The notes under the pieces were generated by a model. The model was not told the DNA's origin, searched no databases, and was given only the letters and a program-made list of their open reading frames with translations. A DNA stretch of 64,000 nucleotides. Source: Quercus robur (Eukaryota > Streptophyta > Magnoliopsida > Fagales > Fagaceae). Both the position numbers and the translations under genes were made by a program. The stretch covers positions 2,807,501 through 2,871,500 of the forward strand of contig NC_065542.1 in assembly GCF_932294415.1 (NCBI RefSeq). Reading direction: 5' to 3'. Of the stretch, positions 46,974-59,932 are shown piece after piece (within the stretch, counting starts at the first letter, position 1; each line of letters begins with the position of its first letter).

Positions 46974-49184
46974 CTATTGTTCATCATATTCCACAAAATT
47001 TGCTTCTGAACCAAAATCCGCACTTGCTACATATCCCACATCTTTCATTAGCTCATTTAATCCATCCAATAGAGTGTAAATTTGTTCTGCATGGGGGTTT
47101 GATGTGTCGCCCACCATAAAGGGCAAAAATCCCAAGCCCACATCGATCCAAGCACAGCCAGGAGCCTTCCTCACACCCAAATCCCTCATGGAAGTCCTAA
47201 CCTCAGCTAGCATGTTCCAACGACCATCAGCAGCATACATATTAGCAATCAAGACGTAGTAACCTGAATTTTCAGGCCTCATTTCTAACAGTTTCTCAGC
47301 TGCCCACTCCCCTAATTCTGTATTTCCATAAATCCGACAGGCTCCTATTAGAGTAGCCCACATGGCAGGAGTTGGCCTGTAAGGCATTGTTTTGATAATT
47401 TCTTTTGCTTTGTGCAACAAACCAGCCCTGCCAAATAGATCAACCATGCAAGCGTAATGCTCCAGTTGAGGACTTAAACCATAAACACTAGGCATCTTTT
47501 CAAACAGCCTCTGGCCTTGGATTACAAGACCAGAATGGCTACAAGCTGATAGAACCGCAACCATGGTTATATGGTCTGGTTTGATCTGGAACCTTTCCAT
47601 CTCTTCAAATACTTTTAGTGCAGCTTGTCCCTCTCCCTGTATTCCATATCCAGCAATCAAGGAAGTATAAGTCACCTCATCCCTTTTGCTTAATGAATCA
47701 AACACTCTTTTGGCTTCTAAAACTTTGCCTGACCTTGCATACATGTCTACAAGAGCATTCCACAAAAGCAAATAGTCCTTGAACTCTTCACGCTTTGTAA
47801 TGTAGCAGTGGAACTCCTTCCCATGTTGCAGATTTGCCACTCGAGCGCAGAGGGGAAGAATACTCGCAATTGTCACATAACTTGGTTCAATTCCAGAAAG
47901 CAACATCTCTCTAAATAGGAATGATGCTTCCTCTGATTGATCCATGTGGCTGTAGCCAGAAAGCATGGAATTCCAAGTAATTATGCTCTTATTTTCTACC
48001 AATTGGAACAAAATATAGGCACGCCTTAGGTCTTTGCACCTAGAATACATAGTAATTAGTGCATTCTTGACAGTATCAAACTCATCACAACAGCTACGAA
48101 TTGCAGAACCATGAATTTCTTTTCCCAGTTTAATGGCCCCAATGTGGGAACATGCACCCAAACCAATAAGCATTGCCACAGAATCCAAAAGAACACCAGA
48201 AGTTCGCATCTGAGAAAGCAAGTCAAGTGCTCCCTTAAAGTTTCCAGTTCGCAAGCACCCACCAGCTATTGTATTCCAAGTTATGATATTCACTTCATTA
48301 GTTGTAATTCTCATGCTTTCAAAAAGCTGAAATGCTTCCCCCCACATTCCCCTGGAGGCATAAGCAGATATGATTGTGTTCCAAGAAACAGCATCCTTTT
48401 CTGGCATTTTGTCAAACAAGCTTCGAGCAACATCAAGTTCCCCAATCCTCCCATACATCGAGACCAAGGCATTATGTACAAACAAGTTCCACCCAGCAGA
48501 GCTAGCATTAATAGAATTATGAACCTCCCTACCAAAACCCAAATCCAATTTTTCACCACAAGCCTTGAGAACAGATGGGTAAGTAAAGTTATCTGGTCTA
48601 ATCCCCTTATCCACCATTTCTTTATAGGCAGAGAGAGCCTCCCCAAAAATCCTATTCCTAACATAAGCAGAGATAAGCAAATTCCAAGGCAAAGGGTGCA
48701 AAATACTTGAATTCGCAGTAATAGTACGGGCTTCAGCAAGGAGGTCAAAACTTGAGTAAAAAGTAACAAGCTTGGGCACCAAAATCGGGTGTTTTTCGAG
48801 ACCCAAGGAGATAATCTGAGCATGAAGCTGTTGACCTCGTGGGAGTGATTTAAGGTTAGTGCAAGATAGAAGAAGAAAAGAGATGGGATGTAAGATAAGG
48901 TCATAAGAAGAAGAAGAAGAGGCATGGAGCTGGATAAGAGAGAAGGATTTGAATGCTTTTGATAGGTGGCCTCGGCTTGCAAAGTCCTTGAGAGATGTAA
49001 AAAGGGAATTAATCATAGATTCATCACTGCTTCTGTTTGTTTCCGGGACAGAATCATTTGATTTGCATGATGTGGACGGCTTATTGTATTGTTCTATACC
49101 TTGTCTCCATTTTCTAGGAATGTATTTCTGGATTTGAGATATAGAGATACCCCTTGGGATAAACCGAGATGGAGTAGGCGGCAT
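46974..49184 (-). CDS. PPR protein, PLS type with E/E+ tail, ortholog of Arabidopsis At1g71490
   Basis: 736 residues, one exon. The first ~45 residues are basic and free of acidic runs ([20 protein letters not shown]), fitting an organelle presequence, more mitochondrial than plastid in look. Repeats of P, L and S type then run to about residue 590: [63 protein letters not shown]. The E and E+ motifs follow ([20 protein letters not shown], then CAWIDVG...[15 protein letters not shown]), and there is no DYW deaminase domain. Such proteins usually specify C-to-U editing sites and recruit a deaminase in trans. The match to At1g71490 is from memory and from gene order. Stop lies just left of a TTCTATTG phrase. 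Confidence 0.95.
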   Translation of the reverse strand: MPPTPSRFIPRGISISQIQKYIPRKWRQGIEQYNKPSTSCKSNDSVPETNRSSDESMINSLFTSLKDFASRGHLSKAFKSFSLIQLHASSSSSYDLILHPISFLLLSCTNLKSLPRGQQLHAQIISLGLEKHPILVPKLVTFYSSFDLLAEARTITANSSILHPLPWNLLISAYVRNRIFGEALSAYKEMVDKGIRPDNFTYPSVLKACGEKLDLGFGREVHNSINASSAGWNLFVHNALVSMYGRIGELDVARSLFDKMPEKDAVSWNTIISAYASRGMWGEAFQLFESMRITTNEVNIITWNTIAGGCLRTGNFKGALDLLSQMRTSGVLLDSVAMLIGLGACSHIGAIKLGKEIHGSAIRSCCDEFDTVKNALITMYSRCKDLRRAYILFQLVENKSIITWNSMLSGYSHMDQSEEASFLFREMLLSGIEPSYVTIASILPLCARVANLQHGKEFHCYITKREEFKDYLLLWNALVDMYARSGKVLEAKRVFDSLSKRDEVTYTSLIAGYGIQGEGQAALKVFEEMERFQIKPDHITMVAVLSACSHSGLVIQGQRLFEKMPSVYGLSPQLEHYACMVDLFGRAGLLHKAKEIIKTMPYRPTPAMWATLIGACRIYGNTELGEWAAEKLLEMRPENSGYYVLIANMYAADGRWNMLAEVRTSMRDLGVRKAPGCAWIDVGLGFLPFMVGDTSNPHAEQIYTLLDGLNELMKDVGYVASADFGSEANFVEYDEQ

Positions 49185-51622
49185 ACACTATAAATGTATG
49201 TGTGTGCGATGATAGCATGGTCAGTGAGAACTGACCGCATGGCTTCACCCACATTCGCAACATGTGGCTTGGAAAAATCCGCTCTCAGCTGACCCAATTT
49301 TTGCTTATTAACATCAAAGACTACTTCATTCAATCATGGACTGAAGGCAATATTTCCCCTACAAAATCAGAGATAACGTAAGCTATGAATTAATCATTAG
49401 AGTGTTAGAGAAAGCACTCTTCACACTAATTCCCACATATGCCCAAAAACATACCATAGCAACCCCCTATTCTATACAAAGTGTTACCCATTTGGGTAGA
49501 TAAGAAAATGATGTTGGTTTGGGAGGTAAAACCTTTAAAAAAAAAAAAAAAAACTCAAATTTATTTTTTTGTGAACTGGTTATGCAAAACTCACTACTTC
49601 ACACTACACTAATACAACTACTTGCCTTAGTCAATCTAATCTTTTGACCTCTTTTTCTTCTTCTCGGGGACCAGAATGACAGAAAACACAAATGCCTAAA
49701 TTAATTTTACTTCAATGCTAAGTTTTCTGAGCAAGAGTTACAAATGAAATCAACTTAGGAAAGAAATATACATAGTTGGAAGCAATTCAGAAGGAGCCAA
49801 CAATGACTGTGAAATAAGACCCCATTTCATAGCTTAGTCCTTTTCTGAAAATCAAATAGAATAAGATTCCTAGCATCCAACAAAAACTAAATTTCTTTCC
49901 CAGATAATATAGAATATTAGGAAGATAAAAAAAAAGTTTCCCTTTCAGAATTAGAAAGGAGGCAATAACACAAACATGAAATAGGAATCTCTAGCTTAAC
50001 CTTACAAAAAGTACACCAACAGTGAAAACCCATCATAACGAAAACTAAAAAAATTCCCATTTCCCACATAACAAAACCTCAATGAAAAAAAAAAAACAAA
50101 AATCAAATCAAACCCATTACAAAGTAAGCCAAAAGCAACAAAACCCAGAAGAGAAAACACCAAAAGCAACCAGACAGAAACCTTAGTTTCCTGTATCCTT
50201 TCTTCCTTAGTTTTCCTGCTGTTTCTTGGGAACCAGACAGAAACCTTGTATCAGCGAGGTTTCTCGGCTTATCAGTGACAAGAAAGGGTTTTGTGAACTT
50301 CTGAGGTTTTACAGCTAGCCAAAAAGGGTTTCAAAAAACCAAAACAAAAACAAGGGGTTTCAAACGACCTCAGCTTCATTTTTTTTTTTTTTTTTTTGTG
50401 AAAGTTAAACGACTTGTAGCAAACAGCAAACCTCTCAGTCTCATTATTATTATTATTATTTTTTTTTTTTGAGAAACTCAGTCTCATTATTATTAATTTA
50501 TATATAGACACCTTATAATTTCAAATTTAAGCAGCCAACCCAACGATCCAATAAAATTAACCTAATCCGTTCATCAAAAAAAAAAAAAAAACTAAATACA
50601 TAAAGTCTTACAATTTCCTTCTATGAATTTTTTAATTTTGAATTCGTTGCATGATAATCTCATTATCAATGTTGCAAGTTACATCTTTTTCAAAATTTTA
50701 GTTAAATAAAAATTTTCTTGGATTTTTCTTTTTGTTTGTAAGGGCTCAATATATTGTTAAGAGAAACAAAATTTGACTACAAACTTAGTTGCAGCGTAAG
50801 ACTACAACTTTCACTAAACAAGTTATCATGGCTACATATTTTGAAAATCTAACCGTTGAATTGTATGTTCTTTATGTTCTTAAAACACATGTCAAATTTC
50901 ATATCAATCGGATGTTATTTACTATTTGATCTATAAACTTACTTTTTGCGTATAATTTTAGATTAACTCAAAATTTAAATATTTGATTGATAACATAGGC
51001 TATTGATCTTTGATTTTCTTGAAGTTTTGCAAGCATAGATGATATAAGAAAAAAAAAATTATTGAGTAGAGTTGTTGCATTAGTCTACAACCAAGTTAAT
51101 TTGTTACTAAACTTTGTCCAAAGTTTAATTATATTAGGCTTAAAAAAATTTAGGGTTGTCACACTTTTTTTTAGGGTAAAAAAATCATTATATTTTAAAA
51201 TTTTATATATAATAATAATTTTTTTTCCAGGTCATGGTGGTCCTGTGACCACCTTGGCTCTAATGTGGAGCCGCTAGTGAACCTAATGGGTTATGTGAAC
51301 TTTTAAGAGTTGATAGGTTGGGTTAAGTTACCAAATTTTTTTTTACAACTTGTTGAGTCGGTGTAAGTCAGCAGATTCACAAATTTGCCTAGCCTAATCC
51401 ATCACACTTACATTTAACATATATTTAAAATATGAGACATGTTAATGAGTACTGCAAGGTGTTTGTTAAGGATGATATATTGTGAGGTCCACCTAATAAA
51501 AAATTTGTATAAATTGATAAAATGAATGAAAATAGTACTGAAGTGACAAGTGAAATTCAAAAGGTTGACTTTATTGGCTCTACACTCTATAAAATTGGTC
51601 AAAACCTGTTAACACTACCCTT

Positions 51623-51661
<39 letters not shown>

Positions 51662-52354
51662 ATTGTATTATTTAATTATTATATGGTTTGATGCAGTAAC
51701 AAAATAGTTCGTATTGGTTTGGTGAGATTATAAATCTGTTGTTATTTATATTTGATAATCTTGTAAATTCTTTGTTCTAATGCTTAACTTTTTTTAATTA
51801 AAAATTGATCAATCGTAAGTTTAATCTAATCCACGTGAGTTTGGTTGGGTTCAAATTGAAAAAATCCCCAACTCAACCCCATGCACATCCCTACTCTAAG
51901 TCAAAACACCAATTGATTCGAACTCTAAACCAAAAACTTTGCCAGTTAAGCTGACTATAACTATTCACAACCTCTCATTTATTAGTAGTTGTGGGTGTAT
52001 AATAGTCAAAAAAAAAAAAAAAAAAAAGAAAAAAAAAGAAAAAGAAAAAGAGAAGGTTGTGGGTGTATAGTATAGTAGTGCACCAGAGTCTTTTAACAAC
52101 CCAAACACGCGATTACAGACCACACGACACGGCCGAGCCGCGTATCTAGGACCTAGTACAAGGACCGTTGGCATTAGGGGGGCATTCTCGACATTTCAAC
52201 TCACATGTAACACCTCCACCGACCACAAAAATAAAAATCTTCGGAGCTCGTTACTTAAGCACAGTTGAACAAAAAAAGGAGGCACATACACCGATTCACT
52301 CCCTCGGTGTCTCCGCCTCCTTTTTTATTTTTGTATATTAATACTTCATTATTA

Positions 52355-52385
<31 letters not shown>

Positions 52386-52473
52386 TTTTCAAATCCGTTT
52401 CTTTCTCTGAAAAAAGTGAAAAGATCGTTACGGCTCCAAACAAAGAGGAAAGCGCCGTCGTTTTGCTCTGGAA
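49185..52473. other. divergent intergenic region between the second PPR gene and the hydrolase gene
   Basis: Contains A/T runs at 49535-49552, 50380-50397 and 50577-50591, a MITE copy (50766-51119), (TA)n at 51626-51655 and 52353-52377, and an A-rich tract at 52007-52050. The last 250 bases rise in GC near 52090-52160 and 52430-52473, as expected for a promoter and leader of the hydrolase gene. No other gene found. Confidence 0.6.
50766..51119. mobile_element. Mutator-like MITE (copy 2, opposite orientation to copy 1)
   Basis: Reverse-complemented, the right end reads GGACAAAGTTTAGTAACAAA then TTGGTTGTAG. The interior shares CTACTCAATA, ATGCTTGCAAAA and AACCGTTGAATTGTATGTTC-like phrases with the copy at 42499-42878. 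The left end (ACAAAATTTGACTACAAAC) is more diverged. No clear target duplication. Confidence 0.65.
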
Positions 52474-55400
52474 ATGTCGGCGGTTTCGAATTTCGCGCCG
52501 TCCTGTTACGCCGGAGGGAGATCGGTTAGTTTTTCCGCGACGGCGACGGCGGCAGAGTCGAAGTTCCGGCCCAATATGGCTTTGATTCGGAGGCCTTTTG
52601 AGGTACTAATTTCTAGAATTACGCAAAATCACAGTGAATTTATGCTTTGTGAGCCATTGATTTGTTGAGAAAATGTGCGTTATAGCTCATAATTCAGTAA
52701 TTTTTTTTTTTCACACTATGTTCATAAGGATCAACAATATATCTTTTACTTTGTTAGTGATTGTGACCTAGTATAGTTTCAAGTCAAATTGATTAAGACT
52801 CTGAATATTTTTAATTTGTTCGGTTTTTTGTCTGTTACCGAAAAAGCATCGAACTTGATGAATTTTCCAGAGTCGTGGGGGTTTTACGTCAAATGGGCAC
52901 GGCCTCTTTTGAATGTAGTTTGTGCCATAAACTTGCAATGGAATTTACAGCTTTGAATTGTCTTATTTTAGTTCTACTGTAATTATGATCTAAATTATGT
53001 AAGGTTAAGTCTTGGAAGTCCTATGAGAAATAGGAAAGAAGCGTTTTATTACTACCGTCATCATTGAGTTTGCTATTTAAAAAATTAAAATTAAAAACTA
53101 TGAATCCTTAAATAATTTACTCGAAATGAAGGTAATATATGACTTGAAAGTGTAGTAGTTCCGGAGTATTGTGAGAATGAGGCAAACGTTTGTTTATTCT
53201 TGTTCATTATGTTTAGAACTTGCAAACACTAAGATATGCTTAGCCCGTCAAGGGTGAAAAGCCCCTGGATTACCCAATAATTGGTTATGGCGGGTGGGGT
53301 TTGTTGCCTATAAGAGTTTGATTAACAATGAGGATTGTTGTATAATATGCTCTGTGACGTGCAACTAATCTAAGTAAAGTTTCCCTACGTCATAAAAAAA
53401 CACACTAAAATATAAAGTTTCAATTTTTAGCAATATGTAAGAATGATACAATTATGCTACACTAGTTCCAATGTGGCCATTGGTAATGTAACCATGTCAT
53501 TAATAGTAGTTTTTTTTTTTTACTCTTGGATGACTGACTGACTTATTACTTAACATTTCCTTATTGTAGAATGACAAGTTCCTCGTCTCTCGTTTAGCTC
53601 TTCGTCAATCCAGCAGGGCAACTAAAGATTTAACTGTACGTATGGCAATAGTAGATGAGAGGCTTGCTCGTAGGGGAAATGTGGGGAAGACTTCTGAAAT
53701 CTTGGTAACTGAACTAACTTTTGGACTTGCAATATTAGTTTACAATGATTTATAAGGTGCAAGTCATCCAGAAGCTTGATGCTTACTGCTGATGTTGTTG
53801 TGTAATATACAGTCAATAATTTTAAGATTACTGTTTGTGTCATTTCAACTCATTTGGCATTTCAATGATTTTCTTTGCAGGCTTATGATCTTATTCAAGG
53901 AGCACTTGTAAGTCTTCATATGATTACTTTCATAAATAGTTGCCTTTATTGAGCTGTTGCTTCAACTCATTAAAAAAAGGGTGGGTGGCACAAAAGCTGT
54001 TGATTCTATTATGTTTTTTTTCAGTTGTTATACATTAGCACCTACAATTACCATATTGCTCTGATTAGTTCCTAACTTATGATACTTCCTTCATACTTGG
54101 TTGCCTCAATATGGTCGGCTGGTAGTTTTCTTAATTTATCTTCTTTTATTTATTTATTATATACATAGGTTATGTTTTTCTTAATGTATCATTGTGAGGG
54201 ACCTTAAACTAATAAATACTTGCTTTGAGAATTTTTAACATGGATCTGTAATTATGTTATTCCTCAATAGGTTACATTGTTTCAATCTTGCGTTCGCATA
54301 CAACATTATCGTTTCATTGATTGGGCATTTGATGTGTTTCATTAAAATGCATTAATCAACCACTATCATCTATGGTGTTGTTGTGTTTTCTTTGTGCTAT
54401 TTTTGGTAATCTTTTCATAGAATGGTTGATTAACTGGAAATATTATGGACAATAATTAGGTTCAGACAAGTATCAGCATGTAAATAATTTGTTAGTTAGA
54501 AACTGAGACTTTTCAAATGGTCCCTGATCAGAAAGATCCAAGTTTTGCATTTATAAGAAGTGAGAAAAGCTTTTAAGTGTATCTTTTATGCTTCCAGAAA
54601 ATATCATGTATTTGATAAATTTTCTTAGGTATTTTTCAAAAATTGTAATTTTTTATTATGATGTTATTGGTTTGCAGGTAAGATGGAGTTCTATAATGGA
54701 CAAGTCATTTCCTGACCCACCAACAGCTGTTTTTCTGCATGGCATTCTAGGTAGCAGGAAGAACTGGGGTGGGTACTTTGTACTTTACATCTGCTATAGA
54801 TAATTTCATTGGTCCACCTAAATTTGTTCCCAAGCAGAGAGGAACAAAAGGAAAGATTTTTCATTTGACATCTTGATTGGTGGCCAACAACTTGATATGA
54901 TATTTGGCAACTGTTTGTTAAGTTCCTGTAGAAATTAATGAGTTGTACTTATCATAAAAAAAGAAATTAATGAGTCGCATAATGGCTAATATTTCAGGTA
55001 CCTTTGCACGGAGATTGGCCAAGGAATTTCCAACATGGCAGGTGCTTTTCTGAAATTGTGCTTGGTTGACATAAATAGAGTCCCTTTTACATTTTGCAAA
55101 ATATGGATAGGTTCCCTTCCACAAAATCTTTTTGTTGAAGTTACTACTCGTGCATTGTAGAATGTCGAACGCCAGTTGTGTTCTGTTCCAATGCCACTTA
55201 TTTCTAAAGTTGTGAATGTATCATAGTTTTTACCCATCTAAGCACCTTTTTTCCTGTTATGGCCCCTTTGCCATGGTTCTGCTAGAACAACTTGGGACTT
55301 AATGATTTCAAGTCAATCTTATTTGTTTCTCATATTTCTTTGGACAGTTTCTTTTAGTAGACTTGCGTTGCCACGGTGATTCAGCATCGATAAAGAAGAG

Positions 55401-58400
55401 GGGTCCCCATACTGTTGCTTCCACTGCTCTTGATGTCTTAAAGCTAGTAAGTATATTCTGAGTTTTGGCTATGTTTATTATGAAAGACACCTTCTTCCAT
55501 ATTTTAAATCAGCTAAAACAGAGTCTGATATGTCCTCACTATTGGCATTGCAATTCATTGCTGTTGCACTAATTACTACAGTTCAGGCAGTTGGGTGTAT
55601 CAGTTTTTCTTTTGGGTGCTATGGTGCATCAAAATTGCATTCAACATAGTCGATAGCTTAATAACACCCCCCCCCCCTCCCCCCCCCCCTATTTTAATTG
55701 TTTTAAGGTTCCACAAGCCAAGTTCAATTGCTAATACATATGTGTGGGAACATGCGTGATTTTCTGGATTATGTATACAGTTGTATACATCTCATCTTTC
55801 CATATTTTCTACCAGGACGTGTATTCTTTTTTGATCTTCTATAAAATGTAGACAAGCAACTTATTAGGTTAGGTATTTAAACTTTTCTTTTTGATTTTTA
55901 TTCTTCATCTTTTGGCTAGGTTGGACAGCTAAGAATGACACCTCGAGTTCTAGTTGGCCATAGTTTTGGAGGGAAAGGTACTTTAATTATACTAACATGG
56001 AATATACCTTAATTTGAGAGAAATATACGTGGTAGTGTAGTTACAAATATTTCAGATGATGGTGCTTAGTATGCTCTCTAACTTTTTATGCAGTTGCATT
56101 GAGCATGGTAGAGCAAGCTGCAAAACCTCTTGCACGACCAGTCAAAGTAAGCTCTCTGTTCACTGAATTTGTTAAGGGACTTTAATAATTTGGACAAGAA
56201 AAATTACTGGAACTAAGAAAGTTCCAAGTACGTTTTTCGGTAGGTTTTGGATCATGCAGAGAATTTATTAGAACTTTTTCTTTGAAGGTAATTGGGGCTA
56301 TTTGAAACTTGAAATCATTATTGACATTTGAACCATGACTCTTGGCTAAACTTTAGTGGACCTTGACTGCCAAAGTAATGATATGCTTGTGCTTATTTCT
56401 CTTTTTGGTTTTCTAGTTTACATCATCTTCCTTTTCTGTTTACAATTTATTTATATAGGTTTGGTCTCTAGATGCTACTCCTGGAAAGCTTCGATCTGGT
56501 GGAGATGGAGAGGATCATCCAGAAGAACTAATAGCATTTTTAAGTACATTGCCAAAGGAGGTCAGTATTTAGTCAATTGTTCAAAATTCTCTTTTGGATG
56601 CATCATGTATCCTGCCTTGAGACAGGGACCATGCAATTTTATCATTGCTTATATTATGTTTGACTTGAAGAAGTAAATCAACAGGGTAAGTATTCATTGG
56701 AAAAGTAAAAGAGGTTAGTAACTTGAGGGATCAATCTAAGCTATAGTCCTCCACTTCCTTTCTTTAGTTAAAACTTTTACTTTTCAAGAAAGATGAAGTA
56801 AGGAGGGAGAGAAGAAGAGGGGGGGGGGGGGGGTGGGGGGGTGGGGTTTAGCTAGGTTTTTCACCACACTAATGTTTCTAACCTTGTCACAAACATCTCT
56901 TTATATCCTGCTACACGCAACTTGAGCCATTTTACCACATCATGGCACCAAGCAAATAATATTTCTTGCATTTGTTATATATATATATATAGACAATAAT
57001 GCGGTTACCTGAAAGTTGAAGTTCTCAATGAAGGAGATCAAGGAGATAAAGAGTAAGTATTCATTAGAAAAGTAAAAGAGGTCACCAGATGAGGGGAAAA
57101 ATTGAGGAAAGTTACCCTACTAACTACTAATGAAGTTACTAAAGTAAAAGATTTAGAGTATGGCCAGCCATATTATCCTCAAACATATTCTGTTGTTGCC
57201 AAGAACAAAAGTCTGGCATTTTATGCTTACTATACGGATTACTTTAAGGAGAGTACCTCCTTTTCCTTTCCTTTTGTAAGAATGATATTAATTATGCTAT
57301 ATCTTTCCTTTAATGAAGGTCTCCTCAAAGCGGGATGTTGTAAATGCTCTCATTCAACAAGGATTTTCGAAAGATGTGGCACAGGTATTTATGAAACATC
57401 AATTCTGGCCTTAAAACTCGTATCTGAAGTAAATTAATATGAAGCTGGACAAATGGGGCCTTGTTCATAGATAGAATCTCTTTCCGTATAATGGTTGACA
57501 GTTTTGGTTAATGCTTAATTAAAAGTCTTGTGATCTTGCAATTCTGTCCATTTCTAACAATACAGCCTTTTTACGTTGAGATTTTTTTCTGGCCAATCAC
57601 ATTTAGTTTCTCTATTGTTAAATTACCGATTATCCCAAAAGCTTAAGTTGTTAGGAAATGGTGAATTTAATCACTTAACCATAAGTCTAACATCCCCCTC
57701 ACTTGTGGGCCTAAACTTCCCCTTAATAAGTGGGGGCCCAACAAGTGGGAATTTAACATTTTAAATGGGAGGTAGAGTAAAGTCAAGAATCGAACTCAAG
57801 ATCTCCAGCTCTGATACCATGCTAAATTACCAATTCTCCCAAAAGCTTAAACTGTTAGGAAATGGTGAATTTAATCACTTAACCATAAGTCTAACATCTA
57901 TAATGCAAGTTTATTTTGAAATTGTATTTAATTGTGACAATATGAATATGAGGGAGTTGGTGTATAACAAGCTTTGTAATAGTACCTATATAAAATACTA
58001 AAAATAAAGAACAGTTGCATCTTTTTCCTTTATTTGCTTCCTGCTTTTTTTTTTGCCCTTAGATTTACTTTTGATGCCTCGATAAATTAATTCCTTACAT
58101 CTTTTCTCTTGTGCAGTGGGTGGTAACTAACCTTCGAACAAATGGTTCTCCTGGTTCATCATCATCAAGCTTCTCATGGGTGTTTGACCTCAAGGGAATA
58201 GCTGAAATGTATCAATCCTATGAAGAAACAAATCTATGGTATTAATCTCTTGTTACTTTCTTAGTAGCACGGATTATATCAAATTTTGAGTTGGCCCTCT
58301 TGATACATTTTTTTCCCCAATGAGTCTCTTAGATACAAATGCACCTATCCTTCTCATTTGTTTAAGTTATATCCATGCCATTGACTTCTTTGGGGGAGTA

Positions 58401-59932
58401 TGGGATGTGCAGGAACTTTGCCATGAATATAAAAATATGTTGTCAATCTCAACGGACATATAGTTGTTAGATACACTGAACTCTAAAATTTTTTTAATCC
58501 TTTTCTTTAACAATTTAGTTTAAAATAGTAAAGGCAGAAGACAAACTTATGGTTTCACTTTTTGGGAAAAATGTAAATAGTTGATCCTAAAATAAGCCTT
58601 CTCATCTTCTCTGAATAATTTTAGGAAAATCGTTGAAGATGTGCCTCAAGGTGTGCATGTTAATTTTTTGAAAGCTGAAAGGAGCCTGCACAGGTGGGCT
58701 CTTGAAGATCTCCAGAGAATTCATGCTGCTGAGGAAATTGCTGCTGAAGAGGGAGCTGGAGTTGAAATGCATGTCCTTGAAGATGCTGGCCATTGGGTAT
58801 GTTGTTATCATGTACTTTTATCTGGTGATACGCACAGTATGCCCTGGTGGGAACAATTGATATCCATTATTAATGTTTTGGAGGAAAAGAAGAAAGAACT
58901 AGAATTTCTTTTTATAAATTCCATGATTGGGGTCATTATATATTCCATTGCAGCTTCCTTAAAATTAAGGACACACCTTACAACAAATGATGGCAACGTG
59001 TTAAAATTGAAAGTTCTTTTAATGTTTCCTAGTCGCAGGTTGGCTTCAATGACATAGGCCAACATGACAGTGTTAGTCCATAAACAACCTTATCAACTAG
59101 GGTGAAAAAGTGATAATATTTAATGTTCTCAATTTATTTTGGACAGAAACTTTTAAATTCTCTTAAGCAAATATTTCTCTTTATATGTTCTTCATTGGAT
59201 TTTGATATGATGGTAATGTCCAAGTTGGGCAGGCTATTGTTCCTTGACAGCATAAAGAAAAATTGTCCTTGCTGCATGCATAAGATTAACTTTAGATGGG
59301 GCTTGAAAAGGCGGCATTTGACATGTATTCTTGGAGCCATGTAACTTAAAATTTATGAAAAAAATCACTTGCATATTAATTTTAGATAGGTATCTTTTTT
59401 GTTCCCATCTCTTTCCAGTGGTCATATGCCAGTTTTTGGTGCACATCAACTTTACACCCAGTGATGTAAAACAAACAGAAAATAAAAATCAAATCACCGT
59501 TCAATTATATATTTATTTGCTGCTATGTCATAAACAAATAGATGACAAGACTACAAGCACCTCCTCCCCTTAAGAATGGGGTGGTAACCAACAAGTGGTG
59601 GTCATTTTAGCTTCTTCTCAAATGTTAAAGATGTGTAATTTTAGCTTAGAGGTTAGTTTAATATTTACACTAGCACACAAGAACTCAACCTGCTACTTTG
59701 CAGGCTTGTGTCAGTGTGAGATACATGAAAAATATCACCAACTCTAAGCATTGTATCAAATGGAAATGTTGAGTGCAGTTTGTGTACGGGCTTAAGTAAT
59801 GGACTACATTTCCTTTTCTTTTTTGAAGTATGGATTACATTTTCAAATGCCTTATTTTAACAGGTACAAGCGGATAACCCAGATGGGCTCTTTAGGATTC
59901 TTTCATCTTCTTTCAAGGGAATAAAAACCTAA
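52474..59932 (+). CDS. alpha/beta-hydrolase fold protein, ortholog of Arabidopsis At4g10030 (predicted plastid)
   Basis: Thirteen exons: 52474-52602, 53570-53704, 53881-53907, 54678-54768, 54998-55041, 55348-55446, 55920-55977, 56094-56146, 56459-56560, 57319-57384, 58117-58238, 58625-58796, 59864-59932. Every junction is GT-AG and every phase agrees, giving 388 residues. Residues 1-43 are Ser/Ala/Arg-rich, like a plastid transit peptide. The oxyanion-side motif FLHGILGSRKNW is at 116-127, DLRCHGDS follows, the nucleophile elbow GHSFGG has Ser190, and the likely catalytic His365 is in EDAGHW. The acid is not certain. The motifs resemble the ABHD11 group of esterases and acylhydrolases; the substrate is unknown. 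Exon 2 contains an alternative donor (GTACGT at 53636) that would shorten it in frame by 23 codons. The assignment to At4g10030 is from memory. Confidence 0.93.
54944..54962 (+). mobile_element. poly(A) micro-insertion in intron 4 of the hydrolase gene
   Basis: TGTACTTATCATAAAAAAA lies between two perfect 13-bp copies of GAAATTAATGAGT (54931-54943 and 54963-54975). It sits only about 22 bases upstream of the exon 5 acceptor. Confidence 0.7.
55667..55689. repeat. C-rich run in intron 6
   Basis: 11 C, one T, then 11 C. On the complementary strand this is a G-quadruplex-capable tract. Confidence 0.85.
56819..56847. repeat. G-rich run in intron 9
   Basis: Near-continuous G with two T interruptions, G-quadruplex-capable on the coding strand. 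Confidence 0.85.
57619..57900 (-). repeat. interspersed plant repeat with 75-bp terminal direct repeats in intron 10
   Basis: TAAATTACCGATTATCCCAA to the CTAACATC phrase (57619-57693) recurs at 57823-57898. In between is GAATCGAACTCAAGATCTCC followed by AGCTCTGATACCATGCTAAA, a phrase I know as common in dicot genomes. The central GAATCGAAC resembles a tRNA B box, so a retroposon origin is possible, but this is not proved. Confidence 0.6.
58830..59420 (+). repeat. segmental duplication, copy A (intron 12 of the hydrolase gene)
   Basis: Phrases GAGGAAAAGAAGAAAGAA, GGTCATTATATAT, CAACAAA..GGTGGCAA-like, GTAATGTCCAAGTTGGG and GGAGCCATGTAACTTA occur in this order here and again at about 60280-60830. 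The retained order over some 550 bases indicates a direct duplication spanning the last exon. Confidence 0.8.
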
